This document shows, piece after piece, positions 15,872 to 24,041 of a stretch of 64,000 nt of DNA. How positions within the stretch are numbered: position 1 is the first letter of the stretch; each line of letters begins with the position of its first letter. Below the pieces are notes generated by a model. The model was given only the letters and a program-made list of their open reading frames with translations, had not been told where the DNA came from and made no database searches. Source of the DNA: CBDDFV01 sp965227335 (GTDB lineage: Bacteria > Planctomycetota > Phycisphaerae > Phycisphaerales > SM1A02). Location of the stretch: positions 248,001-312,000 of the forward strand of contig CBDDFV010000012.1 in assembly GCA_965227335.1 (NCBI GenBank), written 5' to 3'. The position numbers were made by a program, and so were the translations under genes.

Positions 15872-17221
15872 ATGGTGAATCATCAACGGGCCGGGGTCAT
15901 CCTGACCACGGCGCACGGGCGATGGCCGTCCGCCGCGCCTGCATACGCCCCGCGTCAGCTCGCGGCGGCGCTCGTCACGAGCCTCGCCACCGCCACGATC
16001 GCGGTCGCCGGCCCCCCCGGCGACGAGATCTGTTCCGACGACGACGGGAACGGCGTCGTCTGTTTCTTCGGCCTCGGCGATCTTCCCGGCGGCATCGAAC
16101 AAAGCCAGGCCCTCGGCGTCTCGGACGCCGGCAACGCCGCGGTCGGCATCGGGGCCACCGACCTCGCCACCGAAGGCTTCCGCTGGACCGCCGACGCCGG
16201 CATGAACGGCATCGGACTGCTGCTCGGCGGATCCACGAGCCGCGCCATCGCGCTCTCCGCCGAAGGCGATGTCATCGTCGGCGCGGCGATGAACGCGAAC
16301 GGCCAGGAAGTCGCCGTGCGGTGGACCGAGGACGTCGGTCTCATCTCGCTCGGCGCGCTGCCCGGCGGCGTGAGCAGCACCGCCATCGCCGTCAGTGATG
16401 CGGGCGACGTCGCCGTCGGCTGGACGAATCTCGTCGCCGGCTCCGAAGCCATGCGGTGGACGCCTCGCACCGGACTGGTCAGTCTCGGCGATTTGCCGGG
16501 CGGCCTGACCACCAGCCGCGCGGTCGATGTCTCGGGCGACGGCACGATCATCGTCGGCACCGGTCACTCCGGCGTGAACGAGGCGTTCCGCTGGACGGAA
16601 GAGACCGGCATGGTCGGCCTCGGCTTCCTCCCCGGCGCCATCGTCGACACCTCGCAGGCGTTCGGCATCAGCCAGAACGGCGAGGTGATCGTCGGCATGT
16701 CGTGGGCGTCAGCCGGCATCGAAGCGTTCCGCTGGACCGAAGAAACCGGCATGGTCTCCATCGGCGACCTCGCCGGCGGCGGACTCTCCTTCAGCTTCGC
16801 CTACGACGTCTCCGCCGACGGCGATGTCATCGTCGGACTCGGCGAGACCGCCCTGGGCGGCGAAGCGTTCATCTGGAACCCCGAGGACGGCATGCGGGCC
16901 CTCGAAGATGTCCTCCAGGACGACTACGACCTCGACCTCCCCGGCTGGGAACTCGCCGAGGCGCGCGGCGTCTCCGCGGACGGCGCCACCATCGTCGGCT
17001 GGGGCTGGCACAACGAAGTCGCCGAAGCGTGGCTCATCCAGTTCCCCCGACCCTGCGCCGGGGACCTCGACGCCGATTTCACCATCGGCCCCGCCGACCT
17101 CGCCATCATCCTCGAAGCGTGGGGCTCCGGCGATCTCAATGCCGACCTCAACCTGGACGGCCTCGTCGACAGCGCCGACCTCGCGCAGCTCCTCGCCGCG
17201 TGGGGACCGTGCTCGAACTGA
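15872..17221 (+). CDS. Exported HAF-repeat protein with dockerin-like C-terminus
   Basis: A 449-residue secreted protein. An N-terminal basic segment leads into a signal peptide ending near IAVAGPPGD. The body (residues 60-390) consists of seven or so HAF-type repeats of about 48 residues, each with a DLPGG/GxLPGG turn, a VSxDGxVIVG strand and an EAFRWTxxxGM hairpin; the fold is probably a beta-propeller. The last 55 residues carry two Asp-rich calcium-loop-like repeats (DLDADFTIGPADLAIILEAW and DLNLDGLVDSADLAQLLAAW) of the dockerin-like type found at the ends of many phycisphaeral exported proteins. A small hairpin GGCCTCCCTGATGAGGCC sits just before the Shine-Dalgarno GGAGA. Confidence 0.9.
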   Translation: MVNHQRAGVILTTAHGRWPSAAPAYAPRQLAAALVTSLATATIAVAGPPGDEICSDDDGNGVVCFFGLGDLPGGIEQSQALGVSDAGNAAVGIGATDLATEGFRWTADAGMNGIGLLLGGSTSRAIALSAEGDVIVGAAMNANGQEVAVRWTEDVGLISLGALPGGVSSTAIAVSDAGDVAVGWTNLVAGSEAMRWTPRTGLVSLGDLPGGLTTSRAVDVSGDGTIIVGTGHSGVNEAFRWTEETGMVGLGFLPGAIVDTSQAFGISQNGEVIVGMSWASAGIEAFRWTEETGMVSIGDLAGGGLSFSFAYDVSADGDVIVGLGETALGGEAFIWNPEDGMRALEDVLQDDYDLDLPGWELAEARGVSADGATIVGWGWHNEVAEAWLIQFPRPCAGDLDADFTIGPADLAIILEAWGSGDLNADLNLDGLVDSADLAQLLAAWGPCSN

Positions 17222-17263
17222 CGAGCCGCGCCTCAAGAAGACACATCCCAGAAGACACCGAGC

Positions 17264-17303
17264 GCACCGAGTGAGAGACCTTCCGGGTCTCACGCTCGGT
17301 GCG
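17264..17303. terminator. Bidirectional hairpin between convergent genes
   Basis: The arms GCACCGAGTGAGAGACC and GGTCTCACGCTCGGTGC pair around TTCCG with one mismatch and one G-U pair. It lies between the HAF-repeat gene and the convergent DsbD-N-like gene, so it can end both transcripts. Confidence 0.7.
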
Positions 17304-17374
17304 TTCGCTTGTGATCAGGCTCGCGACCAGGTCTTGGACTCAGGGACGACGGCCGAACGTCGCCGCACCGAACC

Positions 17375-18301
17375 TCACCTCCGCGTCGGCCACGCCGCCG
17401 GCAATGTCGACGCCTCCGCCGATACCCACACCGATGGATCCGTCGGCTTCGTCCCCAACGTGACCAACCCCCCCACTCGCATCGGCTCGCCCAACGCGTT
17501 CGCGGCGTTCAGCGTGTACGGCGCCTCGATCACAAAACGACCCGCCGCCGTGTCCGTCTCGATCCGCACCCGACCGTAGGTCACCCCCGGCGTCTCCACG
17601 GGAATGAACCCCGCCGTCGCGTGATCGCCGAGCACGCCTTCGATCCGCACCACGCCGTCCGCGATCCGCGCTCGCACGTTCCGCTGTTTCTCGATCAGGA
17701 CCGGCGCCCGATTCCGCCACGCCGCCGCCGATGCGTCCGGCGTCGCCGGCGCGGCGTCCGCCCCCGCCACCGACACCGTCAGCGACTTCTCCATCGAGCC
17801 CAGCAGACACGCCTCCTTGCAGACCAGGAAGTCGACGAACGCCTTCAACGTCTTCTCGCCCGGCGCGACGTCCGCTCCGACCGTCACCGGCATCTGCAGC
17901 ACAACCTCCTTCTCGTACCCGTAGGTCGGACCCAGCTCGCTTGGGAAGGTGCTCGGACGCGGCCAGATGATGTCGCCCACGCGGAAGCCGCGCGGCGCCT
18001 CCACCTCGATCGTCGTCGGCATCCCCGACGATCCCGCGAAACGCCAGTAGACATGCCAGTGAGACTCGATCTCGAACCGAAACGTCAGGTGAAACGTCGA
18101 TCCCGGCGTGATCCGGTCGACATCCGCGCCCATCGTGACTGACACCAGCTCCGCCGCGGACGCAGGCTGACGTTCGCCGCCGAACGCCGGCGGGAATCCG
18201 GGCGGACCTGCGGCGAGGGTCGCGCCGGGGGTCAGACCGAGGATCAGACCCGCCGCGAGGCAGGAAACGGAACGGATGGCGAGCAGACGGCGGACGGGCA
18301 T
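17375..18301 (-). CDS. Exported DsbD N-terminal-domain-like protein
   Basis: A 308-residue exported protein with a signal peptide (MPVRRLLAIRSVSCLAAGLI). The core (about 40-180) matches the DsbD alpha (thiol-disulfide interchange) N-terminal fold: FRFEIESHWHVYWRFAG, the YGYEKEVVLQMPV strand and a Cys pair in LVCKEACLLGS. The membrane beta and thioredoxin gamma domains of full DsbD are absent, so this is a stand-alone periplasmic domain. In known DsbD the equivalent cysteines accept electrons from the membrane domain; a partner would have to be encoded elsewhere. The C-terminal half adds a second beta-rich region of unknown role. Confidence 0.82.
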   Translation of the reverse strand: MPVRRLLAIRSVSCLAAGLILGLTPGATLAAGPPGFPPAFGGERQPASAAELVSVTMGADVDRITPGSTFHLTFRFEIESHWHVYWRFAGSSGMPTTIEVEAPRGFRVGDIIWPRPSTFPSELGPTYGYEKEVVLQMPVTVGADVAPGEKTLKAFVDFLVCKEACLLGSMEKSLTVSVAGADAAPATPDASAAAWRNRAPVLIEKQRNVRARIADGVVRIEGVLGDHATAGFIPVETPGVTYGRVRIETDTAAGRFVIEAPYTLNAANALGEPMRVGGLVTLGTKPTDPSVWVSAEASTLPAAWPTRR

Positions 18302-18516
18302 GCGTGAGACCTCCTGATGGGAATCGCCTCACGATAGGGCGATTCCTGTGATCCGGACGAGCCCCCTGCGTCCTGTACACTGAAACACGTGGTGGCGAGA
18401 AGACATTCCTGCGAAATCCGGCCCGCCGGGGTTGGCCACGCGCGGGAAGAGGCGGCCGACCCGCGTGTCTCTCCGTCGCCCCCCTCCCGTCTGTCCGCCG
18501 CAGGAGACGAATCGAA

Positions 18517-19026
18517 ATGAGTCAATGTCCCGAGCCGCCCCTCGCCCACGATCGTTCCCGTCCGTCCCGTCCCCGGTCCGTGCTCCGATGTCGCGTCGGT
18601 CTGCTGATCGGCGTGGCGGCGATCGCGTTCGCCGCGGGTTGCCAGAGTTCGACCTCGGACCGCGACCTCGTCTTCGTGAACTCCGCGGACGATGCGCAGA
18701 AGCTTCTCGAGGGGCGGGGCTCGCTGATCACGCTCGGTGATCGCAGGAAGGGCGTGTGGGTGGATCCGCGTCCCGAACGCAAGTTCAACGAGAAGCACAT
18801 CGCCGGCGCAGTCAGCCTCCCGATCCAGAACGTCGAACGCGACTGGACGACGCTGCGTGAGTACGGACCCGTCATCGTCTACGGCGACGCGTCGAACTCC
18901 GCCCTCGCGTATTCGATGGCGAAGGAACTCAGCCGGCGCGGCCTCAAGGACGTCCGCATCTACCGCGGCGGCCTGCTCGCCTGGGAACAGAGCGGCGGCG
19001 CGGTGGAAGGAACGGCCGCGCCGTAG
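18517..19026 (+). CDS. Rhodanese-fold lipoprotein lacking the catalytic cysteine
   Basis: A 169-residue protein. A basic N-tail and hydrophobic segment end at the lipobox FAAGC (residues 39-43), so the mature protein should be lipid-anchored. The remainder is a rhodanese homology domain: WVDPRPERKFNEKHIAGAVS is the CH2A-like substrate-entry region, and the C-terminal part has RIYRGGLLAWEQSGGAVEG. At the position of the active-site loop (normally Cys in VVYCxxGxRS) the sequence is VIVYGDASNSALAYS, so the sulfur-carrying cysteine is replaced by glycine. It probably binds rather than transfers sulfur. Translation may begin at ATG 18517 or slightly downstream. Confidence 0.83.
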   Translation: MSQCPEPPLAHDRSRPSRPRSVLRCRVGLLIGVAAIAFAAGCQSSTSDRDLVFVNSADDAQKLLEGRGSLITLGDRRKGVWVDPRPERKFNEKHIAGAVSLPIQNVERDWTTLREYGPVIVYGDASNSALAYSMAKELSRRGLKDVRIYRGGLLAWEQSGGAVEGTAAP

Positions 19027-19050
19027 CGCGTCGAGTCCCGTCAACCCAGG

Positions 19051-19069
19051 CCCATGGCTCCGCCATGGG
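19051..19069. repeat. Isolated GCTCCGC-apex hairpin (CCCAT stem)
   Basis: The palindrome CCCATGGCTCCGCCATGGG follows CCCAGG, 24 bases after the rhodanese stop. It belongs to the dispersed hairpin family with a constant apex and a compensating stem, and may double as a terminator. Confidence 0.65.
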
Positions 19070-19195
19070 ATCGCCACGAAGCGCTGTCGGCCGCCATCGC
19101 CCCCACCATCGCCCGGCAATCACGACCAACAAGGTCGGGAGCGACCGACGACCAATAGGCTCTGCGGCAGCGGTTGTCTGTCGTACAAGGCTCCG

Positions 19196-19951
19196 TTATC
19201 GCGCGGGCGTCCACATGGCGCGATAGCGCAGCACCGGCGGATCCTCGTCGTCTTCGAAGATCGCGACGGCGCCCTCCGGGGCCAGGCCGGCCGCGACGGC
19301 GGTGTCGTGCAGCATTGACTCCGACAGCGACCACGGCGGACCGTCGACGGTTCGCGCGGCGTCAGTCGAGGGCGCGGCGCGACCGATCGTCAGCACGTGC
19401 CCGTGCGGCGAGGCGAGGGACGCCGCACCGTGCAGCGCGGCGGGCCGGAGGGCTTCCGGCAGGGCGTGCAGGACGTTGATCTCGATGACGAGGTCGAATC
19501 GTCGTCGCCAGCGGGGCGGGAGGTCGAAGAGATCCGCCTCGAGATAGCGTTCGCGATTGGTCGGATCGAGCGCCCGCGCCCAGTTGATGGCGGACGCGGC
19601 GAGGTCGAAGCCAATCACGTCGTAGCCGCGATTCGCAAGTTCGCGCACGTTCTCGCCGAGTCCGCACCCGGCGACGACCACGCGGGCGCCACAGCGGAGC
19701 AGCGACGGCGCGACGTGATTGAGCCAGCTCACCAGCGGACGGGCGGGCGTCTCGTCCGCCCAGGGCACGGCGGTCGAATCGCCGGCGGCGTCGTGGTAGC
19801 GAGATTCGAAACGCGCGGCGGTTTCGGCGCGAAGCGTTTCGTCGACGTGGAACGGCGCGAGGGTTGCCGCGCCGTCGCCGCCGGCCATCGCGACGGTGGC
19901 GTAGCGATCGGGGTCGAGCGTGTCAGGTCCCAGCGTGCTCGGTCGTTGCAT
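19196..19951 (-). CDS. Class I SAM-dependent methyltransferase
   Basis: A 251-residue Rossmann-fold methyltransferase of unknown acceptor. Motif I is VVVAGCGLGENVRELA at about residues 101-116, motif II ends in IGFDLAASAINWARA, and motif IV is DLVIEINVLHALP. The N-terminal 90 residues contain a FHVDETLRAETAARFESRYH segment resembling the cap of small-molecule methyltransferases. The C-terminus ends with VAIFEDDEDPPVLRYRAMW. It is convergent with the rhodanese gene and isolated, so context does not reveal its substrate. Confidence 0.85.
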   Translation of the reverse strand: MQRPSTLGPDTLDPDRYATVAMAGGDGAATLAPFHVDETLRAETAARFESRYHDAAGDSTAVPWADETPARPLVSWLNHVAPSLLRCGARVVVAGCGLGENVRELANRGYDVIGFDLAASAINWARALDPTNRERYLEADLFDLPPRWRRRFDLVIEINVLHALPEALRPAALHGAASLASPHGHVLTIGRAAPSTDAARTVDGPPWSLSESMLHDTAVAAGLAPEGAVAIFEDDEDPPVLRYRAMWTPAR

Positions 19952-20210
19952 GTTGACCTCTCCTGTCTGATCTCGCCGGCTCGCCGCGGATCAAACGGCG
20001 GTCTCCCGCTCCGTTCCCGTCCCCCGTTGTCATGGTCGACCGTTGGCCGGACGGGAATGACCTTTCTCCGCCAGACACAGCAAGACTGTACCCGACGTGA
20101 GGAGATGGGCAAAGGAAAATAGAGGTTGGGCGTTGGGCCCTGGGGCGGGGCGTTGCAATTCGGGAAGTCAGAGCCGTTCGCTCGATCCCTGACGCCAGCG
20201 CTCTTCCCCC

Positions 20211-21230
20211 CTACTCCCCCTTGTAGCCCAGATGGGCCATCAGGCTTTCGAAGTGGTCGAGGGAGTAGAAGTCAATTCTGAGTTGACCGCTGCCCTTCTT
20301 GCGTTTGGAGGTGATGCGGACCTTGGCCCCGAGGTGTTCGGAGAGGGCGCGTTCGAGGGAGTCGAGGTGGGCGCGTTGGGCGGATCCGGCGCCGGCGGGT
20401 CGGGGGGCGGGTTTGCCGGATCGGGTCGTCCCCCCACCGTTGAGTTGTCGGACGCGTGCTTCGAGTTGGCGGACGGACCATCCGGCGCGGGTGGCTTCGG
20501 CGGCGAGGGCGCGCTGAGCCGCGCTGTCGCTGACGCCGAGGATCGCCTTCGCCTGTCCCGCCGAGAGCCGTCCCGCCCGCACCTCGCTCTTCACGGATTG
20601 ATCTAAGTCGTTTAGTCTCAACAGGTTCGAGACGTTCGGCCGACTCTCTCCCACGCGATCCGCGAGGTCCTGGTGGGTGATCTCGAACTCCTCGATGAGG
20701 CGGGCGTACGCTTCGGCGCGATCAATTGGATTGAGGTCTTCACGCTGAAGGTTCTCGATGAGCGCCCATTCCGCCGCGGTCTGGTCGTCGACCTCATGGA
20801 CGACCGCCGGCAGGTGGGTGAGACCAGCGATCTGGCCCGCCCGCCACCGACGCTCGCCCGCGACGAGTTCGTAGCGGCGGTCGCCGTCGGTCGCCGACAG
20901 GGGCCGGACGACGATCGGCTGCATGAGGCCGTCGCGGGTGATGGATGCGGCGAGCGTGTTCAGGGCGTCGGGGTCGAATGTCTGCCGCGGCTGCCGGGCG
21001 TTGGGCCGGACGGCGTCGAGGGGGAGACGGATGATGCGAGGCGTCCCGTCGATCTCGCCGGTGTCCGGCTCGCCCGCCGGGGCCGCGTCCCCCGCCGACG
21101 CCCCCCCGCTCTCCGCCGGCGGCGTGACGTCAGGATCGGCCGGGGCGGGCGCCTCGATCTGGACCGGCGTGGAAATGAGACTGCCCAGGCCACGCCCGAG
21201 ACGTCGCTTGCTCTTTGATTTCGCCGCCAT
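20211..21230 (-). CDS. parB: Chromosome-partitioning protein ParB
   Basis: CTP-dependent DNA clamp that loads at parS and spreads along the chromosome origin region. I place the start at ATG 21230 (MAAKSKSKRRLGRGLGSLI), which is the family-typical N-terminus; the longer frame would translate the parS site itself. The N-terminal nuclease-like/CTPase domain has the arginine patch GERRWRAGQIAG, and PIVVRPL precedes it. The central helix-turn-helix domain includes ITHQDLADRVGESRPNVSNL. A basic linker leads to a C-terminal dimerisation segment ending HFESLMAHLGYKGE. No parA is adjacent, which is unusual. The parS palindromes lie immediately upstream, suggesting autoregulation. Confidence 0.96.
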   Translation of the reverse strand: MAAKSKSKRRLGRGLGSLISTPVQIEAPAPADPDVTPPAESGGASAGDAAPAGEPDTGEIDGTPRIIRLPLDAVRPNARQPRQTFDPDALNTLAASITRDGLMQPIVVRPLSATDGDRRYELVAGERRWRAGQIAGLTHLPAVVHEVDDQTAAEWALIENLQREDLNPIDRAEAYARLIEEFEITHQDLADRVGESRPNVSNLLRLNDLDQSVKSEVRAGRLSAGQAKAILGVSDSAAQRALAAEATRAGWSVRQLEARVRQLNGGGTTRSGKPAPRPAGAGSAQRAHLDSLERALSEHLGAKVRITSKRKKGSGQLRIDFYSLDHFESLMAHLGYKGE

Positions 21231-21262
21231 GCGAAAGGCTCCTTCCGTGGGAAAATGGTCGG

Positions 21263-21276
21263 GTTCCACGTGGAAC
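21263..21276. promoter_or_regulatory. parS site 1
   Basis: Perfect 14-base palindrome GTTCCACGTGGAAC, matching the core of the bacterial parS consensus (GTTnCACGTGnAAC). It lies 32 bases upstream of the parB start codon. Confidence 0.9.
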
Positions 21277-21291
21277 ATGGTCGCCGCGGGC

Positions 21292-21305
21292 GTTCCACGT
21301 GGAAC
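21292..21305. promoter_or_regulatory. parS site 2
   Basis: Second perfect copy of GTTCCACGTGGAAC, centre to centre 29 bases from site 1. Confidence 0.9.
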
Positions 21306-21347
21306 ATCATCACACGAGGACAGGCCGTCGTCAACGTCACCCGACGT

Positions 21348-21361
21348 GTCCCACGTGCAAC
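21348..21361. promoter_or_regulatory. Degenerate parS-like site
   Basis: GTCCCACGTGCAAC keeps the central CCACGTG but has one change in each arm (TTC to TCC, GGA to GCA). It may be a weak ParB site or a decaying copy. Confidence 0.5.
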
Positions 21362-21368
21362 CCCCCTC

Positions 21369-21553
21369 CCAGCCCCACGCTCCGCGTGGGGATCCCCTTA
21401 CGTCCGCGCGCCACCTGCGATGTCGATCCCGCCGTCGGGAGACTCGGGGACCCGTTGGGCGACGGGTCGTGGGGATCGGGATGCGGCGCCATCGGGAGGC
21501 CGACGGGCGGGGAGAGCCGATCAGCCGATCCCCACGCGGAGCGTGGGGCTGGG
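21369..21553. repeat. Inverted pair of CCCAGCCCCACGC hairpins
   Basis: CCCAGCCCCACGCTCCGCGTGGGGATC near 21369 recurs in exact inverse near 21527-21553. Each end contains its own GCTCCGC-apex palindrome (21373-21391 and 21530-21548). The 130 bases between are non-coding. The arrangement looks like a small element with terminal inverted repeats sitting among the parS sites. Confidence 0.7.
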
Positions 21554-21581
21554 GTGGGTGTTTGGCGGACCCGGAGGGTAC

Positions 21582-21595
21582 GTTCCACGTGGAAC
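21582..21595. promoter_or_regulatory. parS site 3
   Basis: Third perfect GTTCCACGTGGAAC, on the far side of the inverted-repeat element and 94 bases before the histidine kinase gene. Confidence 0.88.
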
Positions 21596-21689
21596 ACGCG
21601 CGGCCAGCCGGCTCAGGATCAGGCGATTCCCGGGCGTGAGTGAATCAGGGGTCGGATCGCGTCGATGAGGCGGGTGAGGTGGGTCCCTG

Positions 21690-22502
21690 ATGCCGTTCCA
21701 GTCCGATCAGTTTGATGAGTCGCGGTTCCTTGAGGGGATCGAGGATGCGCACGCGCGTCTCGCCGCGCTGCAGGACGCCCTCGAATCCGCCCATCGCCTC
21801 GCCCTCGCCGGACAACTCGCCGCGGGTCTCGCCCATGAACTCAACAACCTGCTGACCCCGGCGGTCGCGTATCTGCATCTGGCGGAGAGCCGACCGACGG
21901 ACGCTGATCTGCAGCGAAAGGCCGTCGGGACGGCGACGCGAAGTCTGGACGATGCGTCGCGGATCATTCGGGTGATGCTGGATTTCGCCGCGCCTCACGC
22001 GGCGGAGTACGCGGACGCCCTGGTGGGGGAGGTCGTCGAACGCGCTCGCACCACCGCCGACGCCTACGACGCCCACCGACGTGTCGACGTTCGACTCGAC
22101 ATTCCGGACGACCTCCGTGTCGCCGTACAACCTATTGCCTTGCAACAGGTTATGGTCAATCTTATGTTAAACGCGTCCGCCGCGATGGCGGGGCGTTCGG
22201 GGGCGGAGTTGTTCATCGAGGCCGCGCGTGACGGGGCCGGCGGGGCGGTGATCGATGTCCGCGACACGGGTCCGGGCGTCCCCGACGAAGTCGCGGCGAC
22301 GCTCTTCGAGCCGTTCGTCACGACCAAGGCGGACGCCGACGTCCCCGGGGGGAGCGGCCTCGGCCTCATGGTCTGTCGCCAGCTCGTCGAGAAGGCGGGG
22401 GGGACGATCGAACTCGTCCCGAGCGAGCCCGGCGCGGGCGCTCACTTCCGGATGCGGCTGCCGGTTCGCATCGAGGCGGACGCCGCCAACCACGCCGCGT
22501 GA
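21690..22502 (+). CDS. Soluble sensor histidine kinase
   Basis: A 270-residue cytoplasmic kinase with no membrane segment and only about 35 residues of coiled coil before the catalytic core. The H-box is LAAGLAHELNNLLTP with phosphorylated H49, of the NtrB-like HELNN type. The ATPase domain shows the N box VMVNLMLNASAAM, G1 DVRDTGPGVPDEV, the F box LFEPFVTTK and G2 GSGLGLMVC. The cognate regulator is not adjacent. The HPt and receiver-GGDEF proteins at 14-15.5 kb are possible but unproven partners. The signal input is probably protein-protein because no sensor domain is present. Confidence 0.92.
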   Translation: MPFQSDQFDESRFLEGIEDAHARLAALQDALESAHRLALAGQLAAGLAHELNNLLTPAVAYLHLAESRPTDADLQRKAVGTATRSLDDASRIIRVMLDFAAPHAAEYADALVGEVVERARTTADAYDAHRRVDVRLDIPDDLRVAVQPIALQQVMVNLMLNASAAMAGRSGAELFIEAARDGAGGAVIDVRDTGPGVPDEVAATLFEPFVTTKADADVPGGSGLGLMVCRQLVEKAGGTIELVPSEPGAGAHFRMRLPVRIEADAANHAA

Positions 22503-22531
22503 ACCCACCTCACAATAAAGGCTCCCCCCAG

Positions 22532-22550
22532 CCCCCGGCTCCGCCGGGGG
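22532..22550. repeat. GCTCCGC-apex hairpin after the kinase gene
   Basis: CCCCCGGCTCCGCCGGGGG, preceded by CCCCCAG exactly as in the 3.9 kb array, then GTTGTTGTT. Located 30 bases after the kinase stop, so it probably serves as its terminator. Confidence 0.75.
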
Positions 22551-22680
22551 TTGTTGTTCTCGCATCGCAACCGCATCGAAGGCCGTGACCGGCCAGCCGC
22601 GCCCGCGGCCCGATGTCGCCGGACAGACCCGACGCGCTGGGCGCGCGGCCCCTGGGCGTCGGGGGTGGTTTTGGCGTTAT

Positions 22681-22699
22681 CCTCCGGCGGAGCCGGAGG
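22681..22699. terminator. GCTCCGC-family hairpin abutting the dnaN stop
   Basis: CCTCCGGCGGAGCCGGAGG lies directly next to the dnaN stop codon (22700-22702). It is a 19-base perfect-stem hairpin of the dispersed family in inverse orientation, followed on the minus strand by ATAACGCC. Confidence 0.65.
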
Positions 22700-23818
22700 T
22701 TACGACAGGTTCACGGGCATCAGCACGTACATGAAGTCGGTGCCCATGCGGAGGACGCCGGGCTTGTTCGGGGCCTTCAGTTCGAAGATCACCTGGTCGT
22801 GCTCGAGGACCTTGAGGGCGTCGGTCACATAGGCGGGGTTGAATCCGATCATGATCGAGTCGCCCTGGTAGTCCTCGACGTCGAGGTGGATCTCCGCCTC
22901 GCCCATTTCGGGGGCGCGGCTGGTCAGGGTGAGGCCGCCGTCCTCGAAGGTGAGACGCACGCCTCGGGATTCCTCGTTGGTGAGCAACGCCGCGCGTCGG
23001 ACCGCGGAGGCGAGGGACTGGGCGTCGAAGGACGCCTTCTTGTCCTGATCGCGTGGGATGACGTCTTCGAAGGGGGGGAAGGCGCCTTCGACGAGGTTGC
23101 TGGAGATGACGGGCGCGGCGTCGCCTTCGCCGACCTGGATGAGCACCTGTCCGTCATCGAGCGCCATGCGGACGACGGTGTCGTCATCGGGCATGACCTT
23201 GTTGAGCAGTTGCAGCGTCTTGATCGGGATGATGCACGAGGACGTGTCGTTTCCGCTCGCGTTGGTGCACGGGCCCTGGGCCATGGCGAGTCGTCGGCCG
23301 TCGGTGGCGACGAGACGGAGCTTGTCCTTTTCGCGATCGAAGAGCACGCCGTTGATGGCGTAGCGGGAGTGTTCGGACGCGGCGGCGAAGAGGGTGCGGG
23401 CGACGAGCTTTGACAGCGTGGACGCAGGGATTTCCGTATCCACGGCGGCGTCGCCGAACTCGCGGACGGGCGGGAATTCCTTCGGGTCGTAGCCGAAGAC
23501 CTTGAAGTGCGAGTTGGCGCCCTTGATGTTCGTCGTGTGGTCCGCGGTTTCGAGGGTGAGCGTCGGATCATCGCAGGCGCGGACGATCTGGTTGAGTTTG
23601 TCCGCGGGGATGACGGCTTCGCCGGGGGATTCGATTTCGACCTGTTCGACGCCGAGCCGCACGCCGACTTCATGATCGGTGGCGGACAGGCGGAGCACGC
23701 CGTCGTCGGCGTGGAGATGGACGCACTTGAGCACGTTGGAGGGCGTGCGGGCGGCGACGACGCCGGACGTGAGGGAGACGGCGTCATGCAGGGCGGAACG
23801 ATCGCAGATGACCTTCAT
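22700..23818 (-). CDS. dnaN: DNA polymerase III beta sliding clamp
   Basis: Ring-shaped processivity clamp, 372 residues, full family length. I use ATG 23818 (MKVICDRSALHDAVSLTSG), the canonical N-terminus; the open frame upstream overlaps the divergent transketolase gene. Three beta-clamp domains are recognisable, with VVAARTPSNVLKCVHLHADD in domain 1, FAAASEHSRYAINGVLFDRE in domain 2 and the C-terminal PNKPGVLRMGTDFMYVLMPVN of domain 3. dnaA and recF, which often flank dnaN, are absent here, but parB with parS lies 1.5 kb away, consistent with an origin-proximal position. Confidence 0.96.
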   Translation of the reverse strand: MKVICDRSALHDAVSLTSGVVAARTPSNVLKCVHLHADDGVLRLSATDHEVGVRLGVEQVEIESPGEAVIPADKLNQIVRACDDPTLTLETADHTTNIKGANSHFKVFGYDPKEFPPVREFGDAAVDTEIPASTLSKLVARTLFAAASEHSRYAINGVLFDREKDKLRLVATDGRRLAMAQGPCTNASGNDTSSCIIPIKTLQLLNKVMPDDDTVVRMALDDGQVLIQVGEGDAAPVISSNLVEGAFPPFEDVIPRDQDKKASFDAQSLASAVRRAALLTNEESRGVRLTFEDGGLTLTSRAPEMGEAEIHLDVEDYQGDSIMIGFNPAYVTDALKVLEHDQVIFELKAPNKPGVLRMGTDFMYVLMPVNLS

Positions 23819-24041
23819 CGCGGGGGGCACCTCTTCTTGCTGGACGGCCGGCTGGCCGGCCGGGCAGTGTAGCACAAGGCGGGCGTGCGGCGCCCTCGGA
23901 CGGTCGGGTGGGGGACGGCGGACGGCGTTGCGGGTTTGGCCGGGTCGTGCGATACTGCTCGATTCACGGGTCGGACGCCCGCGCGGTGGTGCGCGCCGTT
24001 CGGCCGCCTGTTTGACCGTCCACTCGGAAGGAATCGCCTCC

